Shown: in pieces, positions 17,401-24,936 of the stretch
Layout: the number at the start of each line of letters is the position of its first letter
Numbering within the stretch: position 1 is the first letter of the stretch
Origin: an uncultured Verrucomicrobiota bacterium
GTDB lineage: Bacteria; Verrucomicrobiota; Verrucomicrobiia; Opitutales; Opitutaceae
Assembly: GCA_903898675.1 (NCBI GenBank)
Contig: CAIUGM010000017.1
Location: 1 to 51,317 of the forward strand
DNA length: 51,317 nucleotides
Direction: 5' to 3'
Made by a program: the position numbers and the translations under genes
Notes under the pieces: generated by a model
What the model was told of the DNA's origin: nothing
Seen by the model: only the letters and a program-made list of their open reading frames with translations
The model's database searches: none

Positions 17401-19596
17401 GGCCGTGTAGTCGGTGCGGGTCGTCACGCGCAGCCAGTCTCTTGTCCTCCCGGCGGTGTCCAGCAGCGGACTCGCGGAAGTCGTGTACCAGGCGCCGCCC
17501 TCGGCCCCGTTACCATTGAACGCCTGCAAGCTGCCGACCCCGGCCCCGCCCGTCAGGGCCACCTGCACCGCATCAGTTTCAAAAAACACGCCATCAGCTG
17601 CCACCGCCGCGGCGGCCGGCGTGGCAAAGAGATCAACGAAAGTGACCCCGGGATCGCTGCGGCCAAAGCTGTGGACCAGAATCGCCGGTGGCACGGTCGG
17701 CATGATCGTCACGGCTTGTCGGCCAAAATACACAGGGGACGACACCACGCTCGCCGGACCGGTCGCCCGCCAGCCATTCTGACCATCCAGTGCTCCCGGG
17801 TGGTAACCCTCTTCCGGTTCAAAGTTGGCAGTGAACGGCAAGCCGGCACCGGCCTGCACTTCGATATCGACGGTGGCCGAGGCCGTGCTGGCGCCGCGAT
17901 TGTCGGTGGCTACCGCCGAGAGCAGATGATGGCCGGTCGCGGCGCCGATCCAATCGAAAGCAAACGGAGCAACGAGATCTTCCGCCAGCTTCGCGGGCCC
18001 ATCGAAGAATTCAACCCGGGCAACGTTCCCATCAGAGTCCGAGGCACTGGCTTCGAGCTTCAGCGTCACATTCCCGGAAAACACCGCGCCGCCCGCCGGG
18101 CCCGTGAGCCTTACCACTGGTGGCTCATTCGGCGGCGCCAGGGTGACGACCAGCAGTGAAGCACTGGGCGGTGAGCGATTTCCGGCCGCATCGCTGGCGA
18201 CAACCTGCATGAGATAACTGGTCGAAGGCAACAGGCCCGAAACCAGCAGTGAAGTGGTGATCGACGTACCGAAGAGCTTCCCTCCGGCATAAATCTCATA
18301 GCCCGTCACCTCCCTATTATCGGTCGAAGGACTCCAACCCAAGGTCAGCGCATCGGGCCTGATGTTCGACACCGTGAGTCCGGTCGGCGCAGTTGGAGGC
18401 GTCGTGTCCGTCTGCAGCGTTCGCACCGCGAGCACGGGGCTGGCGGTGGAGAGATTTCCCGCGGCATCAATCGCCCTAACGCTCACTTTATACGCGGTAT
18501 TCGGGGATAGTCCGGTCACCGGAAAAGTCGTATCCGACGTCGATCCGACCAAGACGCCAGACACATAGACCTTGTAGCCTTCAACCCCGATGTTGTCCCT
18601 CGCAGCAGCCCAGGTCAGCATGAAGGAGCTGGCCTCGACCGCCGAGGCCTTGAGTGCAGTGGGCGCCGAGGGACGCGAAGTGTCCGGCAGCGTGGTCACA
18701 ACGAATGGCTCACTGCGGGGCGAAACGTTCCCGGCACCATCGCGGGCGGTAATTTGCAAATGATAAGTGGTCGATGGCTTCAGGGCCGTCACTCCAAAGT
18801 TTCGCCTGGCCGTTGAGCCCAGCAAGGTCCCGTCCAGATAAACATCGTAGCTGCTGATGTGCCCGGTTCCGCCCGTCGAGGCGTTCCATTTCACGACCAA
18901 GGAAACTGTCCGGATGCTTCCCGCCGTCAGTCCGACAGGGATTGACGGCGGATCCGCCATCGTTTTCACCTCCAGAACCGGGCTCGGGGCGGAAACATTC
19001 CCGGCCCGATCCACGGCTCGAACCGTGATGCGCTGAATCGTGTCCGCGGCCAGTCCGCCCAACCCGAATTCCGTCGTTAGTGACGAGCCCACCGCAATGC
19101 CGCCGCGGAATATCGTGTAACTGGTGACCCCGACATTGTCAGTCGCGGCATTCCAAGTCAGGGTCAGTGAGTTGGTCGTCACTTCGGAAGCCGCCAACCC
19201 GGATGGCTTGGTCGGACTGGTCGTATCCGCCGTGGTCGTCACGGGGAGCACCGCACTTACAGATGATTTCACCCCGTTCCCGTTCCGAGCCAGCACACTC
19301 ATCCTGTAGGCTGTGCCCGGCGCAAGCCCACCAACGACAAGTGATCGCGCTGTGGTGGAATCGATGAAAAATCCGTCCCGATAGATGTCGTAGAGCGTGC
19401 TGCCGGCAATGCCACCGCTCGAGGCCGCCCACCGCAGGTTGAAGGAAGTAGCCGTCAGATTTATCACATTGAGCCCAGTGGGCGCGCCCAGGGTTGCGGC
19501 CAGTGCCGTCACTGCGCTGGCGTAAAATACCGCGCCAAGGAGCAGACCCGCGCGCGCAACAGCATGGACCTGACCGCTGACTGTCCGAACTTTCAT
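11422..19596 (-). CDS. Giant secreted multidomain protein with C-terminal alpha/beta-hydrolase
   Basis: A 2,724-aa exported protein. A signal peptide (n-region to residue ~15, then GLLLGAVFYASAVTALA) fits a start at 19596; the frame continues up to an ATG at 19653. In order: five fibronectin type III domains (~36-487), an Ig-like domain (~492-581), a beta-sandwich region (~585-785), thrombospondin-3-like calcium repeats (DPDGDGLTNIEEY, ~786-903), a LamG-like domain (~915-1128), a sixth FN3 (~1140-1221), a ~500-residue region with HAF/propeller-like repeats, and two tandem ~190-residue modules (1736-1920, 1921-2111). These begin VDADRDG/VDANGDG and share DLQDFFPV and FVYTSLTRATAF; a third divergent module starts at ~2112. 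The C-terminal hydrolase has YILFVHGW (~2381) and FAHSMGN with nucleophile Ser2481. Probably cell-surface or secreted; the substrate is unknown. Confidence 0.85.
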   Translation of the reverse strand: MKVRTVSGQVHAVARAGLLLGAVFYASAVTALAATLGAPTGLNVINLTATSFNLRWAASSGGIAGSTLYDIYRDGFFIDSTTARSLVVGGLAPGTAYRMSVLARNGNGVKSSVSAVLPVTTTADTTSPTKPSGLAASEVTTNSLTLTWNAATDNVGVTSYTIFRGGIAVGSSLTTEFGLGGLAADTIQRITVRAVDRAGNVSAPSPVLEVKTMADPPSIPVGLTAGSIRTVSLVVKWNASTGGTGHISSYDVYLDGTLLGSTARRNFGVTALKPSTTYHLQITARDGAGNVSPRSEPFVVTTLPDTSRPSAPTALKASAVEASSFMLTWAAARDNIGVEGYKVYVSGVLVGSTSDTTFPVTGLSPNTAYKVSVRAIDAAGNLSTASPVLAVRTLQTDTTPPTAPTGLTVSNIRPDALTLGWSPSTDNREVTGYEIYAGGKLFGTSITTSLLVSGLLPSTSYLMQVVASDAAGNRSPPSASLLVVTLAPPNEPPVVRLTGPAGGAVFSGNVTLKLEASASDSDGNVARVEFFDGPAKLAEDLVAPFAFDWIGAATGHHLLSAVATDNRGASTASATVDIEVQAGAGLPFTANFEPEEGYHPGALDGQNGWRATGPASVVSSPVYFGRQAVTIMPTVPPAILVHSFGRSDPGVTFVDLFATPAAAAVAADGVFFETDAVQVALTGGAGVGSLQAFNGNGAEGGAWYTTSASPLLDTAGRTRDWLRVTTRTDYTARIWDLYVDGRMIAANLGFLKNSPPSLTGLSLSGHATVATTVDDLLAGFENPLFVDADKDGMEDAWESAHGLNTALNDRDADPDGDGLTNIEEYVAGTNPASADTDGDGLADARELATGTDPTRADTDGDGMPDGWELAHGLNPNSPGDASEDPDGDGLTNIEEYHQGSDPKAGETAAAPATVSGLRLWLRADRGVTRDAENKVGAWSDRSAQHRNAFQPEPDFRPLLVAGAANGSPVLRFDGENDWLEIPKFMTDATEGELWVVLRVPNFASRDQGLWNLGGADGATGERQDIGQVMTEDFGRDSRTSIGVPVNSPGEYVIYNVTAGADDWTVRLNGVTQFHSAENSVRFGENGWLGRGVGKYLDGDVAEVVVYGRMLSAEEREAVGVYLAGKYAPPTITIPEQQHLSVAPVAFTGAGLSWSAAPVGLHTITTIERQEQGGAFSVLAQVADLTTYRDSGLVPGRTYGYRLKARSLAGASPYSEVQVVSVQSGMDAWLSGPEGDLDGDGASNLQESMAGTDPANAASIPGGGAMGGTGPDPAGVFAPTTASSGAAGHPAISYVGIALESPDGYGSALVPRKVTEHGHVLLAYTDAYGGQPRGYHWFQGTFYPLRHSPLWAQAASPASPQYSTWTGLNDMNDAGFSVGSVSHYADGSDGVEYPTEPIFWGPAGGEPRRLPPFLNPVRGSTPLPAQAVDTPGPIYASVPYDVDAQGNIYSHWAPLLNWIYTASRINRAFEVKPGTASRALAIADSAVIVGSYTESDVSRIRRTDAHEFFEPASGISPALVWDVINNQWHTPSAWNYSVESKLFDASRTYTYSTSGQQHSGAIRWAQPGALPLKLPDYLTFVGQSSNGSYLLTQRSGYGYEINSPSVALAHVPDGPINQRGRFLSGPLAIDTQPAGPSGQGAGIIETVQQLPGLAGGQTIALNNYGHVLGRKGDGTVALWMWRDGAYTEWPLALNIPAGAALQEMTLSLTDDGVFLGQLTGPGREPWPALFVPAGMQVDADRDGQINLQDKISTATPYGFLLNNNHDLPDTGVEGDAGNTVVDGVRDLRDFFPVLLDLKALVAVLPPGPSIKYKLKQADGALGFVYTSLTRATAFAFRDGLSTTGYGPGFSQPAGSATVERITPSGVGLSEAFLNRVRLQDQGIILVEGRTATSQPLVLSIEQDGRPIAELSLPLQSIRVTLAVDANGDGNLKLSSEDDSDLVTGARPFPFWINQNDDTPAEAFEADFANDRVDGVADLQDFFPVFLDVKELMSVLPAGPSVKYLLRQEEGALNFVYTSLTRATAFSFRDGVQNTGFGPAFDQPSAMATTQQITAQGVELSGQFLDRIRNQNQGVILLEGRSAMSRPLLLSVEKDGVVVAEVTLGLQPQLPELGVDANRDGRIRLATDDSTDVTTGDTPFRFWLNEGVDESGAEGEQTKEPGSFGTVHDYQGDRISLRRDLEDWAAVRLSIPAALVSPRMLLPLTDPASGLVARLEWNAGASPATGTVRPTVRFVAAARPGKEYLRDAVVAAQQIEGDQGKVIGQVSAEGACAIPAGLWQAQADGRLEANLLLEGAAPGQGELTLALYHNTQRLSAAGGLHVQIRRLQDMYEHWTANADDTDVRGVPISTEPLHPLGPNPAPFEFSVRDPGLSLPSDPEGNEYILFVHGWRMKPWERRAFAETAAKRLYQLGYRGKFGFFSWPTEWVNLDVWYAAIVNALADPDHYDRAEVVARTAGHGPLARLLLNLRGKYGASHVHVFAHSMGNVVVSEALRSLPGNDPVVAQYVACQSAEVASAYEGLVRESDGTLNQGAPSASPALGGPDRYTYSAPIVRDNAGSGLTDGDNYHKGIASRLGIMVNFYNGGDSALSKWDINQKLKPDHTAWPRDTAYGYELADDPSTNPARVRDRYLEDPSGLTGSNQRHELHWDNIPERHRILAFIVQARSRATGVTKGIVAEFNVTGQVEMDTAFDFKNIHSAEFLSDAISRRIFYRQLLDTFKIIGHEK

Positions 19597-19687
19597 CTCA
19601 CGCCGTCTCGCACTCATTCGGCTGAATCTGCCGGAGACGAGGCGGGGGCGCATACTCGCCAAACCGCCCTAATTCAGGCGGAGCGGA

Positions 19688-19710
19688 CCGGGGTCAGCGA
19701 CCCCGGCTAC
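19688..19710 (-). repeat. Single REP-like hairpin with GTAG head
   Basis: On the minus strand GTAG is followed by a perfect 8-base stem, CCGGGGTC and GACCCCGG, around GCT. It lies between the mutL stop and the giant gene. The GTAG head matches the paired elements at 24937, 27809, 35691 and 49534. It could also weaken transcription from mutL into the giant gene, but no T-run follows. Confidence 0.6.
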
Positions 19711-19732
19711 ACCGAGCGCTGCGGCGGACCGG

Positions 19733-21541
19733 CTAGCGCTGGAAGCGGCGGGCGAGTTCTCCGCGGCCCAGCTCGAAGTGCGTGGGGCGGCCGGCCGGAC
19801 TCGTGTGCGGCTGGCGGCAGGCGAAGAGCTGGGAGACGAGGGCAAGGGCGTCGGCTTCGTTGAGCGATGACGGCAACCGCACCGCTTTCTGCGCGGCGAG
19901 CCGCGCGAGTTCCTCGTGGGCGAGGTCGGTGCGCTTTTCATCCAGCCGGCCCTCGCGCATCAGGCCGATCACGTCGCGCAAAAACATCTCGGCGTCCGCC
20001 GGCTCCAGCCAGACCGGCACCGCCTCGATCCGGAAGAAATTCCGCCCGAACTCACCGACCTCGAGGCCGTGCTGCTGCAAAAACTTCAGCCGGTCGACCA
20101 GCAGCGCACTGGCGATCGCATCCAACTCCACCGGCAGCGCGAACAGCAACCGCTGGCTGGCCGCCTCGCCCCGGGAGAACTGCTCCTGCAGCCGCTCGAA
20201 CCAGATGCGCTCGTGCGCCGCGCGCCGGTCTAGGACCACGATCCCGCCCGGCGCCTCGAACAACGCGTAGTCGCCGTGCGCCGTGCCGAGGAAACGCCAG
20301 GCCATTAGGGTGGCGGGGGTTTCAATTCTCGATTTTCGATGCTCGATTGTTGCCGAGGACAACTGCGCTGGCGGCGGAAGTGCAGCAGCCGGCCGCGCCG
20401 GCAGGGAGGTAAAGGGTCGGAATGGCTGCGACATCACGCTGGGCACGGCTGGCTGGGGGGCGACGGGACGAACCGGATCGCCGGGCATCGGCTCTGCCGC
20501 CGCCGGCGAGGCTGTCGGCTTTGGCTCCCCGCTCCCGCCCTGCCGAGGCAGGCCGAATTCCCGCAGGCGCTGCAAGACGGCGCGAATGACGAAGCCCCGC
20601 ACCGCACCCTCACTGCGGAAGCGCACCTCGCGCTTGGCCGGATGGACGTTCACGTCCACGGCGGCGGGATCGAGGTCGAGAAACAGCACCGCCACCGGGT
20701 AGCGGCCCTTGGCGAGGGAGGTCGCGTACGACTCGATCAACGCATAGTTGAGCGTGCGGCTGTCGACCGGCCGGCGGTTGACGAACATCAGCATCTCGTG
20801 CCGGGTGGCCCGGTTGACCCCGGGCGGGCCGATCAGCCCCTGGAGCTTCAGGCCCGTCTCGGCGAGATCGACCTCAAGCAGATCGGCCGCGAGCTGCCGG
20901 CCGAAGATTTCCCCCACCCGTTCGGCCAGCGTGGTGCAGACCGGCGACTGGAACAGCACGCGTCCGTCCTCGATCAGCGTGAAAGCCGTCTGCGGACACG
21001 CCAGCGCGTAGAGACGGACGGTCTGGATGATGTGCGCCGACTCCGTGGCGTCGGTCTTGAGAAACTTCCGCCGCGCCGGCACCGAGTTGAACAGGTGCGA
21101 CACCGTGATGCGCGTACCGGGGGCGAGCCCGCAGGCGCGCACGTGCACGAGCTTGCCACCGTTAACCAGCACCTCCGTGCCCGCGGGGGCGTCGGCCGGC
21201 CGGGTCTGCAACTCGAAATGCGCCACGCTGGCGATGGACGGTAGCGCCTCGCCGCGAAACCCAAAGGTGCCGAGGTGGTCTAGGTCGGCGGTCTCCACCA
21301 GCTTGCTGGTCGCGTGGCGCTCGAGGCAGAGCAGCGCGTCGTCCCTCGACATGCCGCGGCCGTTGTCCTCGACGCGGACGAGCGAGCGGCCGCCGTGCCG
21401 GAACTCGACCTCGACGCGCGTGGCGCCGGCATCGAGGGAATTCTCCACGAGCTCCTTGACCACCGCCGCCGGGCGCTCGATCACCTCGCCCGCGGCGATC
21501 TGATTGGCAACCCGGTCGGAGAGGATGCGGATGGCGGGCAT
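19733..21541 (-). CDS. mutL: DNA mismatch repair protein MutL
   Basis: A 602-aa MutL homologue that couples mismatch recognition to strand removal. The GHKL ATPase (1-~330) has KELVENSLDAG with the catalytic Glu30, DNGRGMS, TFGFRGEALPSIASVA and HPAKREVRFR. A Pro/Ala-rich linker (~335-415) leads to the C-terminal dimerisation domain. The usual endonuclease signature DQHA-x2-E-x4-E is altered to DRRAAHERIWFE. The zinc-site ACR and CPHGRP motifs read as AVR and SPAGRP, so this MutL has probably lost its nicking activity. No mutS is adjacent. The ATG at 21541 lies 14 bases from the left arm of the inverted-repeat cassette that separates it from argH. Confidence 0.95.
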   Translation of the reverse strand: MPAIRILSDRVANQIAAGEVIERPAAVVKELVENSLDAGATRVEVEFRHGGRSLVRVEDNGRGMSRDDALLCLERHATSKLVETADLDHLGTFGFRGEALPSIASVAHFELQTRPADAPAGTEVLVNGGKLVHVRACGLAPGTRITVSHLFNSVPARRKFLKTDATESAHIIQTVRLYALACPQTAFTLIEDGRVLFQSPVCTTLAERVGEIFGRQLAADLLEVDLAETGLKLQGLIGPPGVNRATRHEMLMFVNRRPVDSRTLNYALIESYATSLAKGRYPVAVLFLDLDPAAVDVNVHPAKREVRFRSEGAVRGFVIRAVLQRLREFGLPRQGGSGEPKPTASPAAAEPMPGDPVRPVAPQPAVPSVMSQPFRPFTSLPARPAAALPPPAQLSSATIEHRKSRIETPATLMAWRFLGTAHGDYALFEAPGGIVVLDRRAAHERIWFERLQEQFSRGEAASQRLLFALPVELDAIASALLVDRLKFLQQHGLEVGEFGRNFFRIEAVPVWLEPADAEMFLRDVIGLMREGRLDEKRTDLAHEELARLAAQKAVRLPSSLNEADALALVSQLFACRQPHTSPAGRPTHFELGRGELARRFQR

Positions 21542-21554
21542 GAAACGATTTAGG

Positions 21555-22008
21555 AGGAAATCGCTGAAACGCGAAAGAGCGGAAGCACGAAATTAGTGAG
21601 TCAGGACAACCCGCTTGATGTCGAGTGTTGGCCGGGCGAAATTTTACAATGAGCGCAAGCTGCAGCGCCGTGGCTCTCAAAATACGACCGGGCTGTAGCC
21701 AGGTGAATGTCTTCAATCCCTGCCGTCGCCTTGAGTTCGACCACGGCCAACTTTTGAATGAGAAGATCCAGTCGATGCTCTCCCGCCGGCCGGCCTTCAT
21801 ATTGAATGGCAACCAATTTTTGCCGTTCATACGCCAAACCAGCCTTGGTCCGTTCCACACAAAGGGCTTCCTCGTAGATCTTCTCAAGAAACCCAGGCCC
21901 CAATGCCTTGTGCACACGGATACAGCACCCGATTATCTGCTCCGACAGTTCAGCATGAATCAGAGGCATTTTTCCGCATCTCCGCTCTTCCGCTTTTCCG
22001 CGATTTCC
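21555..22008. mobile_element. Inverted-repeat cassette carrying a GxxExxY nuclease pseudogene
   Basis: Two ~38-40-base imperfect inverted arms bound this 454-base unit. The left arm (21555-21592) reads GGAAATCGCTGAAACGCG with GAAAGAGCGGAA following. The right arm (21969-22008) is its reverse complement with a few changes and abuts the argH stop codon. The ORF between them begins in the right arm and its ancestral stop touches the left arm, so the unit is essentially arm-gene-arm. A shorter unit with the same arms but no gene is at 23461-23585. Confidence 0.65.
21593..21969 (-). pseudogene. GxxExxY-family protein (PD-(D/E)XK superfamily), two frameshifts
   Basis: From the ATG at 21969 the first ~96 codons match the GxxExxY family well: ALGPGFLEKIYEEAL carries the namesake GxxExxY, and LDLLIQKLAVVELKA is the predicted nuclease core. 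The frame then breaks. Removing one base from the AAAA run at 21679-21682 (plus strand) restores YLRATALQLALIV. Removing one base from the TTTT run at 21642-21645 restores NFARPTLDIKRVVLTH and a TAA stop at 21593-21595. With both corrections the protein is about 124 aa, the normal family length. As sequenced, the first frame runs instead to a stop at 21601. Two separate +1 events make a simple programmed frameshift unlikely; sequencing error in short homopolymers is possible. Confidence 0.8.
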
Positions 22009-23408
22009 TAACCCAGGATTTTCAACCAGCGCTGGTACTGCCGCGCGACCTGTGCCGGGCCGGGCATGCCGGTGCCGGTGCGGCGGGCCATGGCCTTGGG
22101 CAGGTTGAAGGAATCCACCCAGTCGGCCTTGAAGGCGGGATGAACTTCCTTCACGTCGGCGAGCGTCAGGCAGTCGAGACCGACGGCCTTTTTCTCCGCC
22201 AGCTTCACCACGGCGCCGACGGCATGATGGGCGTCGCGGAACGCCACGCCCTGGCGCACAAGGTAATCGGCGAGATCGGTCGCAAGCAGCGCGGGATCGG
22301 CCACGGCCGCGGCGCAATTGCCGCGGTGCAGTTCCAGGCCGGCGAAGGTGCCCGCCAGCACCTCGAGGCAGAGCGCGGTCTGGTCGTGGCTGTCGAACAC
22401 CGGCGGCTTGTCCTCCTGGAGGTCGCGATTGTAGGTGAGCGGCAGACCCTTCGCGAGCACGAGCAGCGTGTGCAGGTTGCCCTGCAGGCGCGCGGACTTG
22501 CCGCGGAGCAGTTCCATCGAGTCGGGATTCTTCTTCTGCGGCATGAGGCTCGAGCCGGTGCAGAACGCATCGGGCAGCTCCACGAACTTGAATTCCTGGC
22601 TGGCCCACAGGATCAGGTCCTCGGCCATGCGGGAGAAATGCACGCCGGTCAGGGCGCAGGCGGAGGCGAACTCGATGAAGAGGTCGCGGTCGCTCACGGC
22701 GTCCATGCTGTTCCGCGTCACCTGCGGCCGGCCCTTCGCGTCGACAAAGCCCAGCGCCTTGGCCGTGAACTCGCGGTCGATCGGCAGGGTCGTGCCCGCG
22801 ATGGCCCCCGAGCCGAGCGGACACCAGTTGGCGTGATCCGCCACGCTGGCGAAACGCTCGGCGTCGCGCTGCAGCATCTCGAGGTAGGCGAAAAGATGGT
22901 GCGCAAGGAACACCGGCTGGGCGCGCTGCAGGTGCGTGTAGCCGGGGATCAGCACGTCGGCGTTCCGCTCGGCGACGCCGAGGATCGCGCGCTGGGCGCC
23001 GTCGATCCGCTGGATCAGGTCGGTGCAGGCGGCCTTGAAATAGAGCCGCATGTCGGTCGCGACCTGGTCGTTCCGGCTCCGGGCGGTGTGCAACTTGGCC
23101 GCAGCGGGTACGCGCTTGGTCAGCGCCTGCTCGATGTTCATGTGCACATCCTCGAGGCGGGTCTGCCACTTGAAGCTGCCGGCCTCGATTTCCGCCAGCA
23201 CCGCGTCGAGGCCGCGGTGGATGGCGTCGCGCTCGGCCTTGGTGATGAGGCCGACGTGCGCGAGCATCGCCGAGTGGGCCTTGCTGCCCTGGATGTCGAA
23301 CGGGGCTAGGCGGCGGTCGAACGACACGGACTCGCTGAAACGCAGCATCAGCTCGGCGGGACCCGCCGAGAACCGTCCACCCCAGGTCGCTTGTGCCTGC
23401 TTAGCCAT
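22008..23408 (-). CDS. argH: Argininosuccinate lyase
   Basis: A 466-aa enzyme of the fumarase/aspartase superfamily that splits argininosuccinate into arginine and fumarate, the last step of arginine synthesis. It has the signature [12 protein letters not shown], the [10 protein letters not shown] segment and [12 protein letters not shown]-like [16 protein letters not shown]. The ATG at 23408 gives the expected start [21 protein letters not shown]; the upstream extension is repeat sequence. It is flanked on both sides by members of the same inverted-repeat family (21555-22008 and 23461-23585). No other arg gene is in the window. Confidence 0.97.
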   Translation of the reverse strand: MAKQAQATWGGRFSAGPAELMLRFSESVSFDRRLAPFDIQGSKAHSAMLAHVGLITKAERDAIHRGLDAVLAEIEAGSFKWQTRLEDVHMNIEQALTKRVPAAAKLHTARSRNDQVATDMRLYFKAACTDLIQRIDGAQRAILGVAERNADVLIPGYTHLQRAQPVFLAHHLFAYLEMLQRDAERFASVADHANWCPLGSGAIAGTTLPIDREFTAKALGFVDAKGRPQVTRNSMDAVSDRDLFIEFASACALTGVHFSRMAEDLILWASQEFKFVELPDAFCTGSSLMPQKKNPDSMELLRGKSARLQGNLHTLLVLAKGLPLTYNRDLQEDKPPVFDSHDQTALCLEVLAGTFAGLELHRGNCAAAVADPALLATDLADYLVRQGVAFRDAHHAVGAVVKLAEKKAVGLDCLTLADVKEVHPAFKADWVDSFNLPKAMARRTGTGMPGPAQVARQYQRWLKILG

Positions 23409-23460
23409 AGGGCGCCAAGCAACGGGCCGCCGCCAGTCTTGGCAACGCGAAAGATGGGCG

Positions 23461-23585
23461 GGAAGAGATCGCGGAAACGCGAAAGAGCGGAAACGCGGAA
23501 ACCTGCTCACCGAAATGAGGTCAGGGCTGGGGTAACTTCATGTTCATGCCGTACCCTCCGCTCTTCCGCGTTTCCGCGATCTTCC
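23461..23585. repeat. Gene-less inverted-repeat element, same family as the GxxExxY cassette
   Basis: The left arm (23461-23502) contains ATCGCGGAAACGCG then AAAGAGCGGAA; the right arm (23556-23585) reads CCGCTCTTCCGCG then TTTCCGCGATCTTCC, its inverted copy. About 53 bases without an ORF lie between. It fills the gap upstream of argH and looks like a deletion derivative of the cassette at 21555-22008. Confidence 0.65.
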
Positions 23586-23647
23586 GGCGATCTGCCCGGC
23601 CTACTTACGGTTTGCACCGACGACCCCCGCGAACATGGTGCAGGGAA

Positions 23648-24115
23648 ATGCGGTCACTCCCTTTGCTCCTGGCTGGTTTGGTCTGCGGCCTCGCTTCCCT
23701 CGCCGCGGCGGAACCCGCCGCGCCCGCCCCCACCCTGACCAACTGGGACCACATCAAGGTCGCGCCGATGAAGACCTCGATCTACGTCGGCAGCGTCACC
23801 CTCACGACCGGGGTCTTCGAGCGGCAGGGCTCGGCCCTGACGACCCACTATGAAGCCAAGGTCTTTCCCTGGTTCTTCTGGGGTGAGAGCGGATCGATCA
23901 CGATCGCGCTCACCGACACGGGACTGGCCGCCCTTGCCCGCGGGGAAACCGCCGAATTCGCGGGCGACGCCACCAACCAGAAAAACAAACCCCGCAAGGT
24001 CACCGGCCGCGCCCAGCCCATCGACGCCAATTCCGGCAAGATCAAGGTCCGCATCATGGCCGACGGGGTGGAGTTGATCTTCAACTCGACCTATCAGTTC
24101 GGCACCGGAAAGTAA
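23648..24115 (+). CDS. Secreted protein of unknown function
   Basis: A 155-aa protein with a cleavable signal peptide (MRSLPLLLAGLVCGLASLAAAE, predicted cut near AAA-EP). The mature part is beta-rich and starts NWDHIKVAPMKTSIYVGSV. A middle segment FFWGESGSITIALTDTGL and an end ELIFNSTYQFG suggest a small beta-barrel or sandwich, likely periplasmic. No named family was recognised. The ATG at 23648 is chosen because it starts the signal peptide; the upstream in-frame part is repeat DNA. It is convergent with the ymdB-type gene, with a strong hairpin between them. Confidence 0.7.
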   Translation: MRSLPLLLAGLVCGLASLAAAEPAAPAPTLTNWDHIKVAPMKTSIYVGSVTLTTGVFERQGSALTTHYEAKVFPWFFWGESGSITIALTDTGLAALARGETAEFAGDATNQKNKPRKVTGRAQPIDANSGKIKVRIMADGVELIFNSTYQFGTGK

Positions 24116-24125
24116 GGTCACTGCG

Positions 24126-24146
24126 CCGGTCGCGCGCCGCGACCGG
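24126..24146. terminator. Hairpin between convergent genes, probable bidirectional terminator
   Basis: CCGGTCGCG and CGCGACCGG form a perfect 9-base stem around CGC, exactly in the 31-base gap between two convergent stop codons. There is no T-run, so factor-independent termination is uncertain. Confidence 0.4.
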
Positions 24147-24926
24147 TCACGCCGGCTTCAGGCCCAGCCACTCGATTTTCTCCGCGCGGCCGGTGGCGTT
24201 GAATTCCACCAGGGTGGCGGACAACCGGACATCCCCGGTCGCAACCTCGAAGCGCCGCGGCATCCCGTCGAGAAACCGGCCGATCACCGGCTCGATCTCG
24301 CGGCCCAGCACCGACTCGTGCGGGCCGGTCATGCCGACGTCGCATTGAAACGCCGTCTGCCGCCGCAGGAGCGACAGGTCGGCCGTGGCCACATGGGTGT
24401 GGGTGCCGAGGACGGCGGTGACGCGGCCGTCAAGGTGCCAGCCCAGCGCCTGCTTCTCGGACGTGGCCTCCGCGTGGATCTCGACCAGCGCCCCGTCGTA
24501 TTTTCCGGCCAGTTTCAGGAGCAGCGCATCGGCCCCGAGAAACGGACACTCCGCCTTGGCGCCCATGAAGCTGCGGCCGAGCACGGTGAATACCAGGAGG
24601 CGAAACCCATTCCTCTCGAGAATGAGGTGATCGCGCCCGGGACAAGCCACCGGCAGGTTCGCCGGCCGGCAGACGCGGTCGAGACCGGTGATCTCGTTCT
24701 CGAATCCCTTCTGGTCCCAGACGTGGTCGCCGAGCGTGATGGCGTCGACGCCCGACTCGAGCAGGGTCTTGCAGATGGTCCCGGTAATGCCCGCCCCGGC
24801 CGCGGCGTTCTCGCCGTTGGCGATGACGAAATCAATGCCCCGCTCGACACGCAGCTTCGGCACCAGCGACGTGACGATTTCGCGCCCGGGCTTGCCGACA
24901 ATGTCGCCGATGAAGAGGAGTTTCAT
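24147..24926 (-). CDS. YmdB-type metallophosphoesterase (TIGR00282 family)
   Basis: A 259-aa calcineurin-like phosphoesterase. Metal-binding motifs are in order: [11 protein letters not shown] (Asp8), [16 protein letters not shown] (Asn/Glu), [14 protein letters not shown] (Asp-His), [17 protein letters not shown] and [11 protein letters not shown] (His pairs). The ending [14 protein letters not shown] is a family hallmark. Bacillus YmdB hydrolyses 2',3'-cyclic nucleotides and affects biofilm and motility, and the same chemistry is likely here; the physiological role is inferred. A REPIN-like element (24937-24991) separates it from the tolB-like gene upstream on the same strand. Confidence 0.9.
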   Translation of the reverse strand: MKLLFIGDIVGKPGREIVTSLVPKLRVERGIDFVIANGENAAAGAGITGTICKTLLESGVDAITLGDHVWDQKGFENEITGLDRVCRPANLPVACPGRDHLILERNGFRLLVFTVLGRSFMGAKAECPFLGADALLLKLAGKYDGALVEIHAEATSEKQALGWHLDGRVTAVLGTHTHVATADLSLLRRQTAFQCDVGMTGPHESVLGREIEPVIGRFLDGMPRRFEVATGDVRLSATLVEFNATGRAEKIEWLGLKPA

Positions 24927-24936
24927 GCTAAAAGCG

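Noticed and set aside
21601-23169. Single long frame joining argH antisense-register sequence to the GxxExxY start
   Set aside because: The upstream part is an off-frame reading of argH; only the part from 21969 downwards resembles a real family.
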